DNA of 64,000 nt from Serpula lacrymans var. lacrymans S7.9. Taxonomy: Eukaryota > Basidiomycota > Agaricomycetes > Boletales > Serpulaceae. Every line of letters begins with the position of its first letter. The stretch's first letter is position 1. The stretch lies in contig NW_006763301.1 of assembly GCF_000218685.1 (NCBI RefSeq), positions 1,178,001 through 1,242,000 of the forward strand. Direction: 5' to 3'. The position numbers and the translations under genes are program-made. Below the pieces are notes generated by a model. The model searched no databases, had not been told where the DNA came from, and saw only the letters and a list, made by a program, of their open reading frames with translations. Shown here one piece after another: positions 1-10,394 of the stretch.

Positions 1-1057
1 CAAGCCCGTTAGCACACTGTTGGTCACCGGCAGTGCCGTTCAACGTTCGACTTGAAGATAGATGGAACTTGGCAGTACTAGTACTATGGCTCTGCCATGT
101 TGCTGATCCCGCTAAATAGATGTATCCGCCCATACCTCGTCTGCTCGTACGAGACACAGTCTTAGTAAGAGTTGACAAGATGTGATTCGTCAACCCACTC
201 AGTAAACTCACTCACCTCATCGCTTGTGGTTTCTAGAGCACAACTGCACGTCAGTCGTTCCTCCCAGCTACATGATATATAATGGACCCCAATGTCGCCA
301 TTCAAATATCAAGGTTACAATTCAGGTTCCCCCTTTTCAAGGCTGGAACTATTGGCTTGGTGTCGATCACTAACGCAAGACCTCGTCCTGTTCAATTGTA
401 GCCATAGTTGTATGCGCTATGCAATACTGTTCAAGTCTCCCCCGAAGGTAGCGCTTGATCTTGAAACAGCTTTTGTAACGGCATCACAATTTAATCCTGG
501 AACTGATGTTTCAAACATATTTTTACTACGATCCAAGCAGTTGGACAACATACCTAGTCATTGTTTCCCTCATTCAACTATCAGTCTTTGAACACTGTAC
601 TAAGTACGAGTGTCATGCATGTCATGTCCGAATTGCACCGAGCATTAGACCGGAGTATGAATGTGATTACGTCATCGTCTATTTTGGACGCCCTTGTTCT
701 GCTCCAGCCATCTTCGAACGTTGGCGAGCTTTAGGTTCTGCCTCATGCATCAAGCGTTCCAAACATGCCCTAGCGTCTGGCAAGTTATTGCATGAACACG
801 TGCTCAAGCTCTATTCCAGTCCTACCACCCACAAAGGCGTCTTTTGAAATCATCTTTCGCCTTCACAGGATGTTGCCAATTGTGATTTGATTGACGGGAT
901 GTAATGCCCAGGCCATGGAACAACCCTACTCATCCTCGAAACTTCCCGGAAATCCCAACAAATCCAGTGCATCTTATCGCCGGCATCTCCTTCCAAACAG
1001 GCACCACTGGTTCTGCCTCACTCCGGCTCACCCATCACCGTGTTTACGGTTGGAAAT
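1..1057. other. Gene-free flank, nothing recognised
   Basis: The short open frames here (for example at 292-591 and 506-847) have no signal peptide, domain or splice-supported extension that I recognise, and several overlap each other on the same strand. From about 886 onward the sequence is shared with 3832 onward: both start with a block containing GATGTAATGCCCAG and run into the promoters of the first two small secreted protein genes. The region before 886 looks unique. Confidence 0.4.
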
Positions 1058-1131
1058 AGGACCGACAACGTAAGGCCGTCATTGTTATTTTTTGAAACGC
1101 ACAGCTTATATTTGGGTCCCCTGTATAAAAG
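1058..1131 (+). promoter_or_regulatory. Promoter of first small secreted protein gene
   Basis: A TATA box (TATAAAAG, 1124-1131) lies 85 bases before the ATG at 1216. About 50 bases further upstream is the block AGGACCGACAACGTAAGGC (1058-1076), which recurs almost unchanged before the second paralogue (3935-3953), also followed by a TATA box. A pyrimidine-rich leader separates the TATA box from the ATG. The conservation may be due to duplication rather than function, but the core AGGACCGAC also recurs before the third, more diverged paralogue. Confidence 0.6.
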
Positions 1132-1215
1132 GCTTACATTTCTATTATTTTAAACACCAGCTCTCCTCTACGACTTCGCTTTAGCTTATTCTAAATCCAC
1201 TCCATAACCCAAGTC

Positions 1216-1776
1216 ATGTTCAAGTCTATCATCTCCCTCGCTCTCTTCGCTGGTGCTGCTTTCGCCCAGAATGTCGCGATTGCCCACCCCGCTCAAGGCG
1301 CCTCGGTGGCTCCAGGTAGCACCTTGATTGTTCAGCTTGACAAGCCAGTAAGTGAAAATCATTTATATGTTCACGTCCTTTGCTAACAGTTAAACCTCTG
1401 TTTGTAGAACTCTCTGTCTCCTTCTGAAGAAGTTGCTGTTGTCATCGGCATTCAGTCTTGCTCTAAATATGCCTGCTCCGCTCCTGCCGATATTTTGGGT
1501 GAAATCTTGTACAACGGAGCTTACAACCCCGTGTACCACGAGCCCCAGTTGCCTCCTTACCAAAACATCTCCGTGACGATCCCAGCTTCATTCCCTAATG
1601 GAACTGCCCAGATCGGCATTGTTCACGTGAACCTGATCGGCGTACGTATTTCTGCCCCTGGTTATGCTGTTGTAGTGCCTTGCTTGTCGTAACATTCTGA
1701 CATTGACGTTCTTTTCTTTCAGGCTGGTCCGATGCCCAACCTCCAGACTCTGAACCAGACGATCACGATCGCTTAA
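1216..1776 (+). CDS. Small secreted protein, paralogue 1 (139 aa)
   Basis: Three exons: 1216-1347, 1408-1641 and 1723-1776, joined by GTAAGT...TAG and GTACGT...CAG introns that keep the frame. The product starts with a clear secretion signal (MFKSIISLALFAGAAFAQ, cut expected after AFA or AQ). The mature part is about 120 residues and has a conserved cysteine pair in the QSCSKYACSAP region, a PYQNISVTIP strand motif and several N-glycosylation sequons (NIS, NGT, NQT). I recognise it as a small secreted protein family of mushrooms with no assigned function; a cell-surface or extracellular role is inference. Two paralogues downstream (4092-4642 and 6671-7205) have exactly the same exon lengths, which supports the gene model strongly. 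Confidence 0.85.
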
Positions 1777-2095
1777 AATCAGGGATATGGGCCATTTGAA
1801 GCAACGACTAAAAATGAAAATATGAACAATTTAGCATGGGGTTTTCTTGATTATACTGGACATTATGATAGGACTATCTGACATTACATGATATGGGACT
1901 TTATATTCACAATGCACTTTTACTCTAATACTTTTTACCAGAGCTTGTTGTTATCCTAAACCAACGAACGATTTGGACATCAGAACTCTTGTCACTCCCA
2001 CAGTTTGATAGTGTGAATTTCTGAAGACCTTACAGCAGATCAAGTGTGATCAGGAAAATATGTATCGAACATAGCCATATCATGTGCTTGCGTAA

Positions 2096-3560
2096 TCAGC
2101 TGGAAATCATGAGCGCCTCAGGCCATTGCACATGACTAGATAGACTCTTTGGAATACCGCACCTCGTTCTCCCTACCCGCCCAGTCAAGTCTATCAGTAC
2201 CACCTTCGATTCAGTGAACAAGACGTTGTTGGGTGGACGCAAGTCTCCAAATACAAGACCTTCACGGTGAAGATGGATGAGCGCCTCCTTGATCTGGGCC
2301 CTTGTATCCCGTGGCCAGGCGGCAGGAGAGATTGCGTGGGCGTGCTCTCCTTCGATGAAATCCATCACCACTATCCTGAGCGGACCGACGTATGGGCCAC
2401 TGCATTTATGGGCGCCGCATGTGTCGTTGGCGCTTCTAGAGTCATCTTCACCGTCGAGGAGGCCGCAGAACAGGAGCTCGGGAGCGATGCCATGACGTGC
2501 CAAGCACGCATGTGCAAGTACGCCATACCGATCCACAAATTAAACCATCAACATTTTTTGGCCGATCCGAAATCGTTTCAGCTCGGAAAGTGACGTTCGT
2601 CGAGTCGTCCTCCAGCACGTCGAGGTATTTGAAAGATGTGGAGGAGCTGGAGCCGTGCTGGGTGGGGGTACGGGAAGTGGCGGGGATGCGGTGAGGTGGG
2701 AATCAGCGTGAGGTGGTCGTCGTAGGATGTACTGAGGGGAACTGTAAAGGTGCGCGCGAGCTGATAAAGATGCCCGTCTTCGTGTGTTCTTGCTTCGCCA
2801 AGCCACATAATATCAGCTGGACGATGAACTTATCGGTCCAGACAACACCGAGGATGGAGAGATAAGGACCTGAACCAGCGATGATAAACGTCGGACAGCA
2901 GCATTTCTCTAGAATGGAGGAGAGCTATTCTACCAATGAGATTTTGTGGTATGTATGGCAGCTGCAATACTCATGCAGTCGTCCATGGCGCTAACGGCAT
3001 CCTCATCGGGCTCACATAGGGGATCGTGGATGCTGTTAAGGAACTGCGCGAAAACGGGATGAAATAATTCGATGGGGGGTGCGATGGTAACCACAGCCGG
3101 TGTATCTTGGGGGCCAACACAAGCATATAAGCCATCGTCAATCGCGGTGTTCCGGCTTTTTTGAAGTCTGAAGTGTTCTATGGATATGGATTCAAGTTTG
3201 GCGCATCTGGACGTTGCCATCGACGTAACTCGTTTTCTTAGAGTTCTGATTCCTATTGTCCTGTGAAGTTTTAAAAAGGAGGCACGTAAAGGTGTAAGAT
3301 GTAACACACGATGATAGAGTCCGTGCAATGGTAGCTCCCTTGCCTCATCGTCCTTTTGCCATTCGAGCCTCCTGAATTCGTCGTCAGATAGCTTGTCGGG
3401 TGTGACGATGAGATGCAAATCATCTTGATCCAGATTTGTTCCAATAACTTTGTCAAGGGATTTAATAGGTTGCTGAAATTCTGCAACGCCTTTTAGATTA
3501 GTGGTTGCGATCCAGTCTAATGTGATTGACTCGATGTCAATCTTTTTGGTTGGCTGAAGA
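2096..3560 (-). pseudogene. Decayed kinase-like protein with possible Crinkler-type N terminus
   Basis: Read on the minus strand, 3560-2930 keeps one long frame with an N-terminal stretch ending in DDLHLIVTPDK, then APPIELFHPVFAQFLNSI, typical of basidiomycete kinase-like proteins whose N terminus resembles the Crinkler domain. The kinase-like C-terminal part lies at 2536-2096: an RIVVMDFIEGE hinge, a catalytic-loop-like LVFGDLRPPNNVLF (one extra N) and a metal-loop remnant VVLIDLTGRVG. Between them (about 2900-2540) the homologous protein text jumps between frames, for example MWLGEARTHEDGHLYQLAR in one and KYLDVLEDDSTNVTF in another, and a TAA precedes FVDRYG. The HRD/DFG equivalents are altered. 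I call it a pseudogene; the Crinkler assignment is tentative. Confidence 0.65.
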
Positions 3561-3934
3561 GCAATGAATGGGCCATGAGAAACAGAAAAGACATTTTATT
3601 TCCTCACTTTCCAGAAGTTTACAGACGGTGTACGAACACGACATTTGAAGTACGTCAGGATTTCTTGGTCCATAATTCACTGTGGCGTGATTGTAAAGAA
3701 TCGTAAAGGTAAAGAGTCATAGCCATCTACATCCATATGCACACTAGACATTGGATTAGCCTCATCGAAATACCAGTATAGCCAGTTAACGCGGGGGAAT
3801 GGAGTCGTGATGAGGTCACAGAATGTTGCGTGATGGACGGGATGTAATGCCCAGCTGTGCAAGAACCGGTGCTACTATCCTTAAAACACCACTGATTTTA
3901 CCTCACTCCGGCACACCATCACCGTCTTTGCAGT
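3561..3934. other. Intergenic stretch, left end of duplicated promoter block
   Basis: The only open frame is 61 codons on the minus strand (3862-3677) with no recognised motif. From about 3832 the sequence matches 886 onward, so this is the upstream edge of the duplicated promoter plus secreted-protein-gene unit. Confidence 0.4.
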
Positions 3935-4008
3935 AGGACCGACAACGTAAGGCTGCCATCATCATTTTTTGGAATGCACAGCCTATATGTGGATCCCCTG
4001 TATAAAAG
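3935..4008 (+). promoter_or_regulatory. Promoter of second small secreted protein gene
   Basis: Same layout as the first paralogue: AGGACCGACAACGTAAGGC at 3935-3953, CCCTGTATAAAAGGCT around the TATA box at 4001-4008, then a CT-rich leader to the ATG at 4092. Confidence 0.6.
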
Positions 4009-4091
4009 GCTCAGGTATATTCAGCATTTTCAACATCATTTTTCGTCTACGACTTCCCCTCTAGCATAGTCTAAATTCACCCCATAAAGCC

Positions 4092-4642
4092 ATGTTCAAG
4101 TCTATCATCTCCCTCGCTTTATTCACTGGTGCTGCTTTGGCCCAGGGTATATTATTTGGCAGCCCCGCTGAAGGCGCCTCGGTGGCTGCGGGCAGTGATT
4201 TGATTGTTCAGCTCGAGAAGCCAGTAAGTGAAATCATCTTCATATTCACGGCCATTTGCTAATGGCGAACGTTCTACCCATAGAACTCTCTGTCCTCGTC
4301 TGTGGAAGTTGCTGTTGTCATCGGCATCGAGTCGTGCTCGAATCAACCTTGTCCTGCTCCTACGGATATGATGGGTCAACTTTTGTATAACGGGCCTTAC
4401 AACCCCGTGGCCCACGAGCCTCAGTTGCCTCATTATCAAAACATCTCCGTGACGATCCCAGCTTCGTTGGCCAAAGGAACTGCTCAGCTCAACATTCTTC
4501 ACGTGAATTTGATCGGCGTATGTATTTCTGTCTTTTGTGACGTTGATATAGTACCTTCATTCTGACATATGACGTTCTTTTCTCTCAGGCTGGTCCGATC
4601 CCCAACCTCCAGATTCTGAACCGGACGATCACGATCACTTGA
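4092..4642 (+). CDS. Small secreted protein, paralogue 2 (139 aa)
   Basis: Exons 4092-4223, 4284-4517 and 4589-4642, each the same length as in paralogue 1. The signal peptide (MFKSIISLALFTGAALAQ) and most of exon 2 are nearly identical to paralogue 1, including the cysteine pair (ESCSNQPCPAP), the PHYQNISVTIP motif and the C-terminal AGPIPNLQ. The most changed part is the mature N terminus just after the signal peptide (GILFGSPAEG against NVAIAHPAQG), as expected if the secreted face is under different selection. The promoter and first exon are duplicated with the gene, so the two arose by segmental duplication around the kinase-like pseudogene. Function unknown. Confidence 0.85.
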
Positions 4643-6570
4643 ATCAGGGATATCGGACGGTAACGGCTGAAAATGAGAATTTGGACATTGACACGGGATT
4701 TTTCTTGTGATACTGGACAATCTGATAGAATCATCTGGCATTACATGGTATGGGACTTTACTCACAATGCACCTTGTTTTCAATGTTTTTACGATAATAA
4801 TGTACCTTTTTTTGGATGATCAAATAGTAGCATGTTTGCTTGCTTTGACTATAATAATCTCTTGGGATCTAGACTTTGGACGTTGAACATGTTCAGTGAA
4901 ATTAGATTTAGATTAGTGGCAGCTATAGTCACTAAAATTATCAACATCTCGAGGTCAGTCAGTTGAACATGCTGGATTCCGAGTATACAAGCACTGCACT
5001 GCCTGCAAATTTCTCCTGAAGATCATGTATCCCGAGTCTGACGCACGGTATTCAACTCGAATAGACAATGTGGCATTGGAAGGACGATGGACTGTACGAC
5101 ATCGTGATTGCTTGCCACCAGGCACAAGAAGACGACGGCTATGATGGGCGATAACATATCAGACTCGAATCTGACAAGCCTGTCATTTGTTTGATAAGCC
5201 TTGCCTCCAATCCAATCAGGTTGTGTCGGTCTTTGACTTCTGACATGTTCTTTACCACCTTCATTAGTGAACAGACGGCCTTCGTCTTATTCAACGCGAA
5301 CCTGAAAGCGTGATCCACAAATCCGAGGATGATCCCTTGTGAGACCGTGAATGGTGAATAGAGAGCCGATGGTTGTCAAGCTCAAGTTCGAGATCGTGTC
5401 AAGGGGAACACGGAGGCCTGTGCACGGTTTACTTCAACGATGTGACTGTAGACGCCAGGAATGTACTGGCTTCAAGTAGCTCTTCATCTGAAATATCATG
5501 ATAGAGGTCGAGTCCGCATTGCCATACCGCTTTTGCGAAATGTGCGTTGTTGAGTTGAAGGAAAGATTATCATAGAAAATGAATCCATGGCCATTGACTG
5601 ACAACTGTCTGGATCAGACGAAACCGTGACACGCGAAAGTCGGAGTCGAAACAGAATAAGCTTCCAGGCGATCCTGCTGATGAAATCTCTCACCATCGTT
5701 TCATTCCAAGTCAGTACCGACATATCCTTCCGAGTACTCTATCACCATCCCCCTCGCCCAGCCTTGCTATCACCAAAGGCACTGCTATAGCTTATTGCGG
5801 TTCTATCCAACGCCGACAAGCGCTAGCAGGAGATGAGTCTGGCCGTCGCGGTGAAGATGGAATTTCATCACCGTCCATCTGCAGCGTGGTACATAATATC
5901 ATGTAAGTTACAGCCTCACAATGATGACATCTGCCATAAAGTCAGGACATACCATACGGATGGATACAAACGGGTGTTTTGAGTGCCGTAGTGAGGCCCC
6001 ATAGCGGATAGGTCAATTGCTGAACTCGTTCAGACACCGTCCAGAAACGATGATGATAATGCGCGCAAAACCCGCGTTCCTTTACGCAAGATTGCAATGG
6101 TATTTCCTCATCCAACTGAAAGAACGGCGAGCACACTGGCGTTGGTGCCGAGCGTCAAACCGTTCGGTCTGTTCCCGATGTTTTCAAATCGGACAATTCA
6201 AGCACACCGAGCACGGCTTTGTTTACACTCACGGCTTTTTTCTATGTCACTAGGAAACGATACGTATTCATGGCGGCGAAGTCGGCATACGTCAAGTTGA
6301 TTTCTCTCAAGTCAGCCTAGCTTTTCATTCTCAAGGCCCGCATCTGACCACCAAAGAGCTGTGCAAATGACGTATTCAATGCGTCCTGGTATGGCCCTGG
6401 TCTGAGCGCTGACGGCCTGTAATACCCCGAATTGCCTGACCTACCCATCGAGCCATCATTCTTGTGGTTGTGTGTCATCGTCTTTCAATATCTGCTGACA
6501 GATGGCTAAGCCGTTTTGAAGTATCGGTCACCGTTAGGCACGGTCCTCTGCATTTAGAACCGCACAGCTT
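4643..6570. other. Long gap with no supported gene
   Basis: About 1.9 kb without a gene I can support. On the minus strand, about 5330-4980 reads as a fairly long protein-like stretch (FVDHAFRFALNKTKAVCS...), and 6136-5942 and 5723-5496 are short open frames. None carries a motif I know, and they are interrupted by stops and shifts. They may be relics of decayed genes. Confidence 0.35.
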
Positions 6571-6590
6571 AGGACCGACCAACATATAAA
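6571..6590 (+). promoter_or_regulatory. Promoter of third small secreted protein gene
   Basis: AGGACCGACC (6571-6580) is followed directly by a TATA box (TATAAA, 6585-6590), about 80 bases before the ATG. The AGGACCGAC core is shared with the two upstream paralogues but sits right beside the TATA box here instead of about 50 bases upstream. Confidence 0.45.
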
Positions 6591-6670
6591 TGGCGGACGA
6601 TTTTGGGCTTGATTCCTTCACCAAGCATAATTAAGAGTATACCATCCTTATAATCAACAGCTATCTTATG

Positions 6671-7205
6671 ATGTTCAAGAGAATCCTCTCCCTCGCGCTT
6701 TTCACCAGTGCCGCTTTTGCTCAAAGTATTCGCATAGGCTATCCACCAGAAGGAACTAGTGTTATTGCGGGGAGCAATGTGACCGTGCAAATTCAACTGC
6801 CTGTATGTCATGGATCGTTCTTCATGGATAGCGGAAATCCTGACGTTCCACTTTGTGATAGCCTACACTTACCAACACACAGCCTATATCTGTTGCAATT
6901 GGACTGCAGTCGTGCCCTAGTGGGAATTGCTTGCCCGTCGCAGATATACTTGGAGATCTTCTTTATGCTGGCCCTATCCAGCCTGTATATGGTCCTGGAG
7001 CATACTACCCGTACCAGAACTTCTCCGTCACGGTACCCCCCACAATCGCAAATGGTACAGCTCAGATTGGTGTCGCCTACTTTTCCCTTATCGGTGTAAG
7101 TGTATATTTGTGGAGTATACTAGTTTGCTGATGGCATCATTTTCTTGTTAGGCTGGACTGTATCCCTTTTTCCAACTTTTGAACGAAACCGTTAATGTTG
7201 TGTAG
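6671..7205 (+). CDS. Small secreted protein, paralogue 3 (139 aa)
   Basis: Exons 6671-6802, 6862-7095 and 7152-7205: again 132, 234 and 54 bases. An ATG three bases upstream (6668) would add one Met; I chose 6671 because it matches the paralogues. Signal peptide MFKRILSLALFTSAAFAQ, mature start SIRIGYPPEGTSV, cysteine pair LQSCPSGNC, then PYQNFSVTVPP and NGTAQIG. It is clearly diverged from paralogues 1 and 2, which resemble each other much more, so it split off earlier. The exon 2 acceptor (TAG at 6859-6861) was picked because it restores alignment position for position with the other two. Function unknown; secreted. Confidence 0.8.
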
Positions 7206-8064
7206 TTTACGATGGACAATTGCCGTCTCTTTATTCCTCTAAGTATGTAGCTCTCACAAGTTTATGAGATGCCGTTGAGTCCATGTCAGGACCGCCCGCA
7301 CTGGTGTCAAGAGTAAAGATCCGAGCTGGCAATGCCAGTGTGAAGTCCTTATCCAATGGGGCTATTAAGTCGTTGTGCCATAATTATTGGGGTGAAAGTG
7401 ATAAAAAAAACAGCGTCGACTGCTACGCTGAGATCGAAGCTTGCAATTCGCTTTGCTAGGTCGTTTAACGTAAGCGTTCTGCCTTGCGGTTCAGTTTATC
7501 AGAACGAGAACGAAGTTCTCATTCGGTTTAAGGTCTTGCTAGTCTTGACTACAGTTACTTTAAAGTGAATTTATGATATTAATGATATGCCGATATTTCG
7601 ACGAATTACACGCACAGGGGCTTGACGTCAACTGGCCTTCGACCAGTTAATAATGAGAAAATCTTTAAACAGATACAGTTAGACTCTGACCGAGTCGCAT
7701 GCCGGTGTCGGCATTGCGAAATTATTAACACTTCGTTTAGTCTCCTGTACGTGTACTTTCACGTGTTGATTTATCGATGTTAATTAAATTGTAACTGACC
7801 CTAGTACTGTGCTACAGTAGAACTGGTACTCTGAGTATGAAATACGACTCTTTCTCATCTTCCCACAACCTTTACCACCTATCCACCGTGACTGGCACTG
7901 GCAAATTTCGTTCTCTTCAGGTTTCTCAGCGGGACAAAGGATTGGCATTGGTGAGTTGACCTATCACTGGCGGCCTATCAACACGGTGGTCACCACATAC
8001 CATATTGCTCTAAACATGTGCTCAATCTTTCACGGGTTAGGAGAACTGACAAACTTATGTCGCA
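7206..8064. other. Intergenic, likely 3' and 5' UTR sequence
   Basis: Nothing recognised. 7850-8060 is CT-rich and lies just before the membrane protein start, so it is probably its promoter and leader. No transposon ends or repeats were seen. Confidence 0.35.
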
Positions 8065-10031
8065 ATGCTGGTAGCGGTACCGCAGTCCTTCGCCAACGAC
8101 CTTATCATAAGGCGGTACGTACCCCTTACCGCATCATGTACCGTGACATTGGCTCGGGATGGCCAGTGCTGATCCTTCGTTCATTTCGGCCCATACAGAG
8201 TCTTTAGTGTCGTGGGCTACACAATTCTTGTTTGGGATTTCATCCTCACTTTGAGCAGAGAGGTGAGGATACATTTTCGAATGGCTTTACGCGCATATGA
8301 CTATGGTCTTATTAGAATTTTTTTTAGATCCATTACATATGGGCCCCAAAAATGTCGACCGTCAATCTCGTTTTCCTCGCCAATAGGTATGCGAACCTCA
8401 TCTGTCAAACAGTGATTATCATGCAAGAGTTGGCTATCATACGAGCACCATCTCATCAGGTTAGTCTTCATCCTGACTAATAAAAACACCCCAAAAAGCA
8501 ACTAGCAGTTTGCACTATCCTAACAGCTACAATACTTCTCATATTAATTATCTCATTTCTACAGTTTTGCTCAAACTTCAAGTCGTTCATGGCCATCTAT
8601 ATAATAGTATCGACTGAATCAATACACAGTCAGTTTTTATGTTTTTGGAGTCACGTACAAGTTCCTTACAGACATGTTATTTCTCTCTCAAGTCTTGGTG
8701 CTCTTGCGGGCGTGGGTTTTCTGGGGATGCGAACGGCAGAAAGCAGCTATTCTGGTTACGATATATGGAGTATACATTCTTGGCATAGTCGGGGTCACGG
8801 CGTGGTGCATGAGTGTCCCACGAGGTGAGCATCCGTATTTTAAGTCATTTTACGGCTAACGCAAGGGCATAATAAAGCTCTCACAATCCATTACAGGGAG
8901 GCCGTGGGCACCTGTGTTTATACAGTTGCGCGTATGTCATTTATATTATTCCTGGTTAATATTACTCACTTACAACTTCATCAATACTCGTTGATGTTTC
9001 TGTGCAGCATACTCGGTAAGTCAAAGATGATCTGTATACTCCATATAAATTCAAATGAGCTATTCGCTACAGTGGTCTTTCTGGGTCATAAGGTTAGCCA
9101 TCTACACATAGTGATATCGGTATACGGTGCTAATAGGATTGATTAGCATTATCCTCGACTCGAGTGTTTTTCTAGTCACCATGAGAAGCTTGAGGTTTTA
9201 TTCCGAAAGCCACCGGGAAAGATATCCAACGCTTTTGCTTCGCTTACTCTATCGAGACGGTGCGTTTGGCCTTACAACTTACGCTTAATAGTTGACTAAT
9301 GCTCTTATTAGCTGTCATATTCTTTACAGTAGGCTTTTTTGATAACCTTTGGTTTGGACAGTCCCAGCTCATGCACACAATCTTCATATTGCACGGAAAT
9401 TCTACCTCGACTAGTTTAGTATTTTAAATAGTGCTCTTGTTATTTTTGCATGGTGAGTACAGGTTTTCCGGCGTGTACCTTATATAGTACTCAATGTGAA
9501 CCTAGGACTGTTTTCTCTGATGTAAGTTTCTCAGATAAAGTCCCTTCAAGTTCACAGGCTCACCCTTCGCTGGCGGTGTTACAACATAGGGTCCCATAAA
9601 CAACATCCCCGTAACGTACGTCCATATTATTTGCTGACCCTGCAGGTTAACATTGCTTTGTTGGATGGTCCAGGTTTACTGTCCCTCTCCTCAATATCGC
9701 TGGCCAGCGGCTCGTTTTGAACTTGCGCTCGACAATGGCACATTCACAGCGGCATGCTATGGATACCACCCGGCTGGATCAAGAAGTGAGCCGCCAAATT
9801 CGGGCCTTTGTTGGCGTCGAATCAGATCCGATGCTGAGTGGCCATGAATGCAACTGCGCCCTTGGATGCGAGTGCGTTTGCGACGACCAGGATGTTGCTC
9901 TGCCTACTTCAAGTTCATGCTGCGAGCATCAGCTAGCAGAACGGGTTGAGAGACAACGGCTTGGGGATGTGGAACTGACTGAAGTAGCTGATAGTGAAGA
10001 TGTTGATAGCTATTACGCGAGAAATTCCTGA
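8065..10031 (+). CDS. DUF6533-type multi-pass membrane protein
   Basis: Exons supported by frame and family match: 8065-8114, 8199-8262, 8328-8459, 8565-8628, 8672-8834, 8897-8931, 9008-9015, 9073-9092, 9147-9259 and 9312 onward. The N terminus gives the DUF6533 signature: FSVVGYTILVWDFILTLSRE, then IHYIWAPK and NLVFLANRY. Further hydrophobic segments follow (QVLVLLRAWVFWG, AAILVTIYGVYILGIVGV, SFWVISIILDSSVFLVTM, LLLRLLYRDG). The last part (about 9672-10031) restores FTVPLLNIAGQRLVLNLRS and an acidic, cysteine-rich tail (CNCALGCECVCD) ending at 10031. Between 9312 and 9672 I could not find an unbroken path: the exon from 9312 meets a stop at 9425, so either a splice was missed or the gene is damaged there. 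Exon 7 is only 8 bases. Family function unknown. Confidence 0.7.
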
Positions 10032-10394
10032 GTGTGTGTAGATATACTTATAACTGGTTAATTGATAGCATTGATTTATGCTGCGGTGCAATTCTAATAA
10101 TTCTTTTAATTGCTCAGTGTACGTTCTGCTTTTTGGAGGAACGGAGGCATACACGGATTTAGTCAGATGAACTAGAGAAAAATTGCATTGTTATGAGGTT
10201 AGAGGGTCTCGGGGACGACCTCATACACTACACTCAAAAGAGGAGTCAATTATGAACGTTTCACAGAAGGCATTCCATGGGTATCAAGAGATTGTTTGTA
10301 GAGCTACTGGGATAGGTTCGCCAAGCTCACGGGCCATCGTGTCCAATGAATAGTAATTAGGATAGTACCGAAAATATTTTGTTTTCGGTTAGCC
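10032..10394. other. Convergent 3' region, no gene seen
   Basis: Space between the DUF6533 gene (plus) and the wax-synthase-like gene (minus), whose stops face each other. Only short open frames; nothing recognised. Confidence 0.4.

Noticed and set aside
8825..8896. Donor GTGAGC at 8825 as the end of DUF6533 exon 5
   Set aside because: It looks stronger than GTATTT at 8835, but gives a frame with a stop before the conserved SFWVISIILDSSVF segment; 8835 keeps the frame and supplies the expected cysteine.
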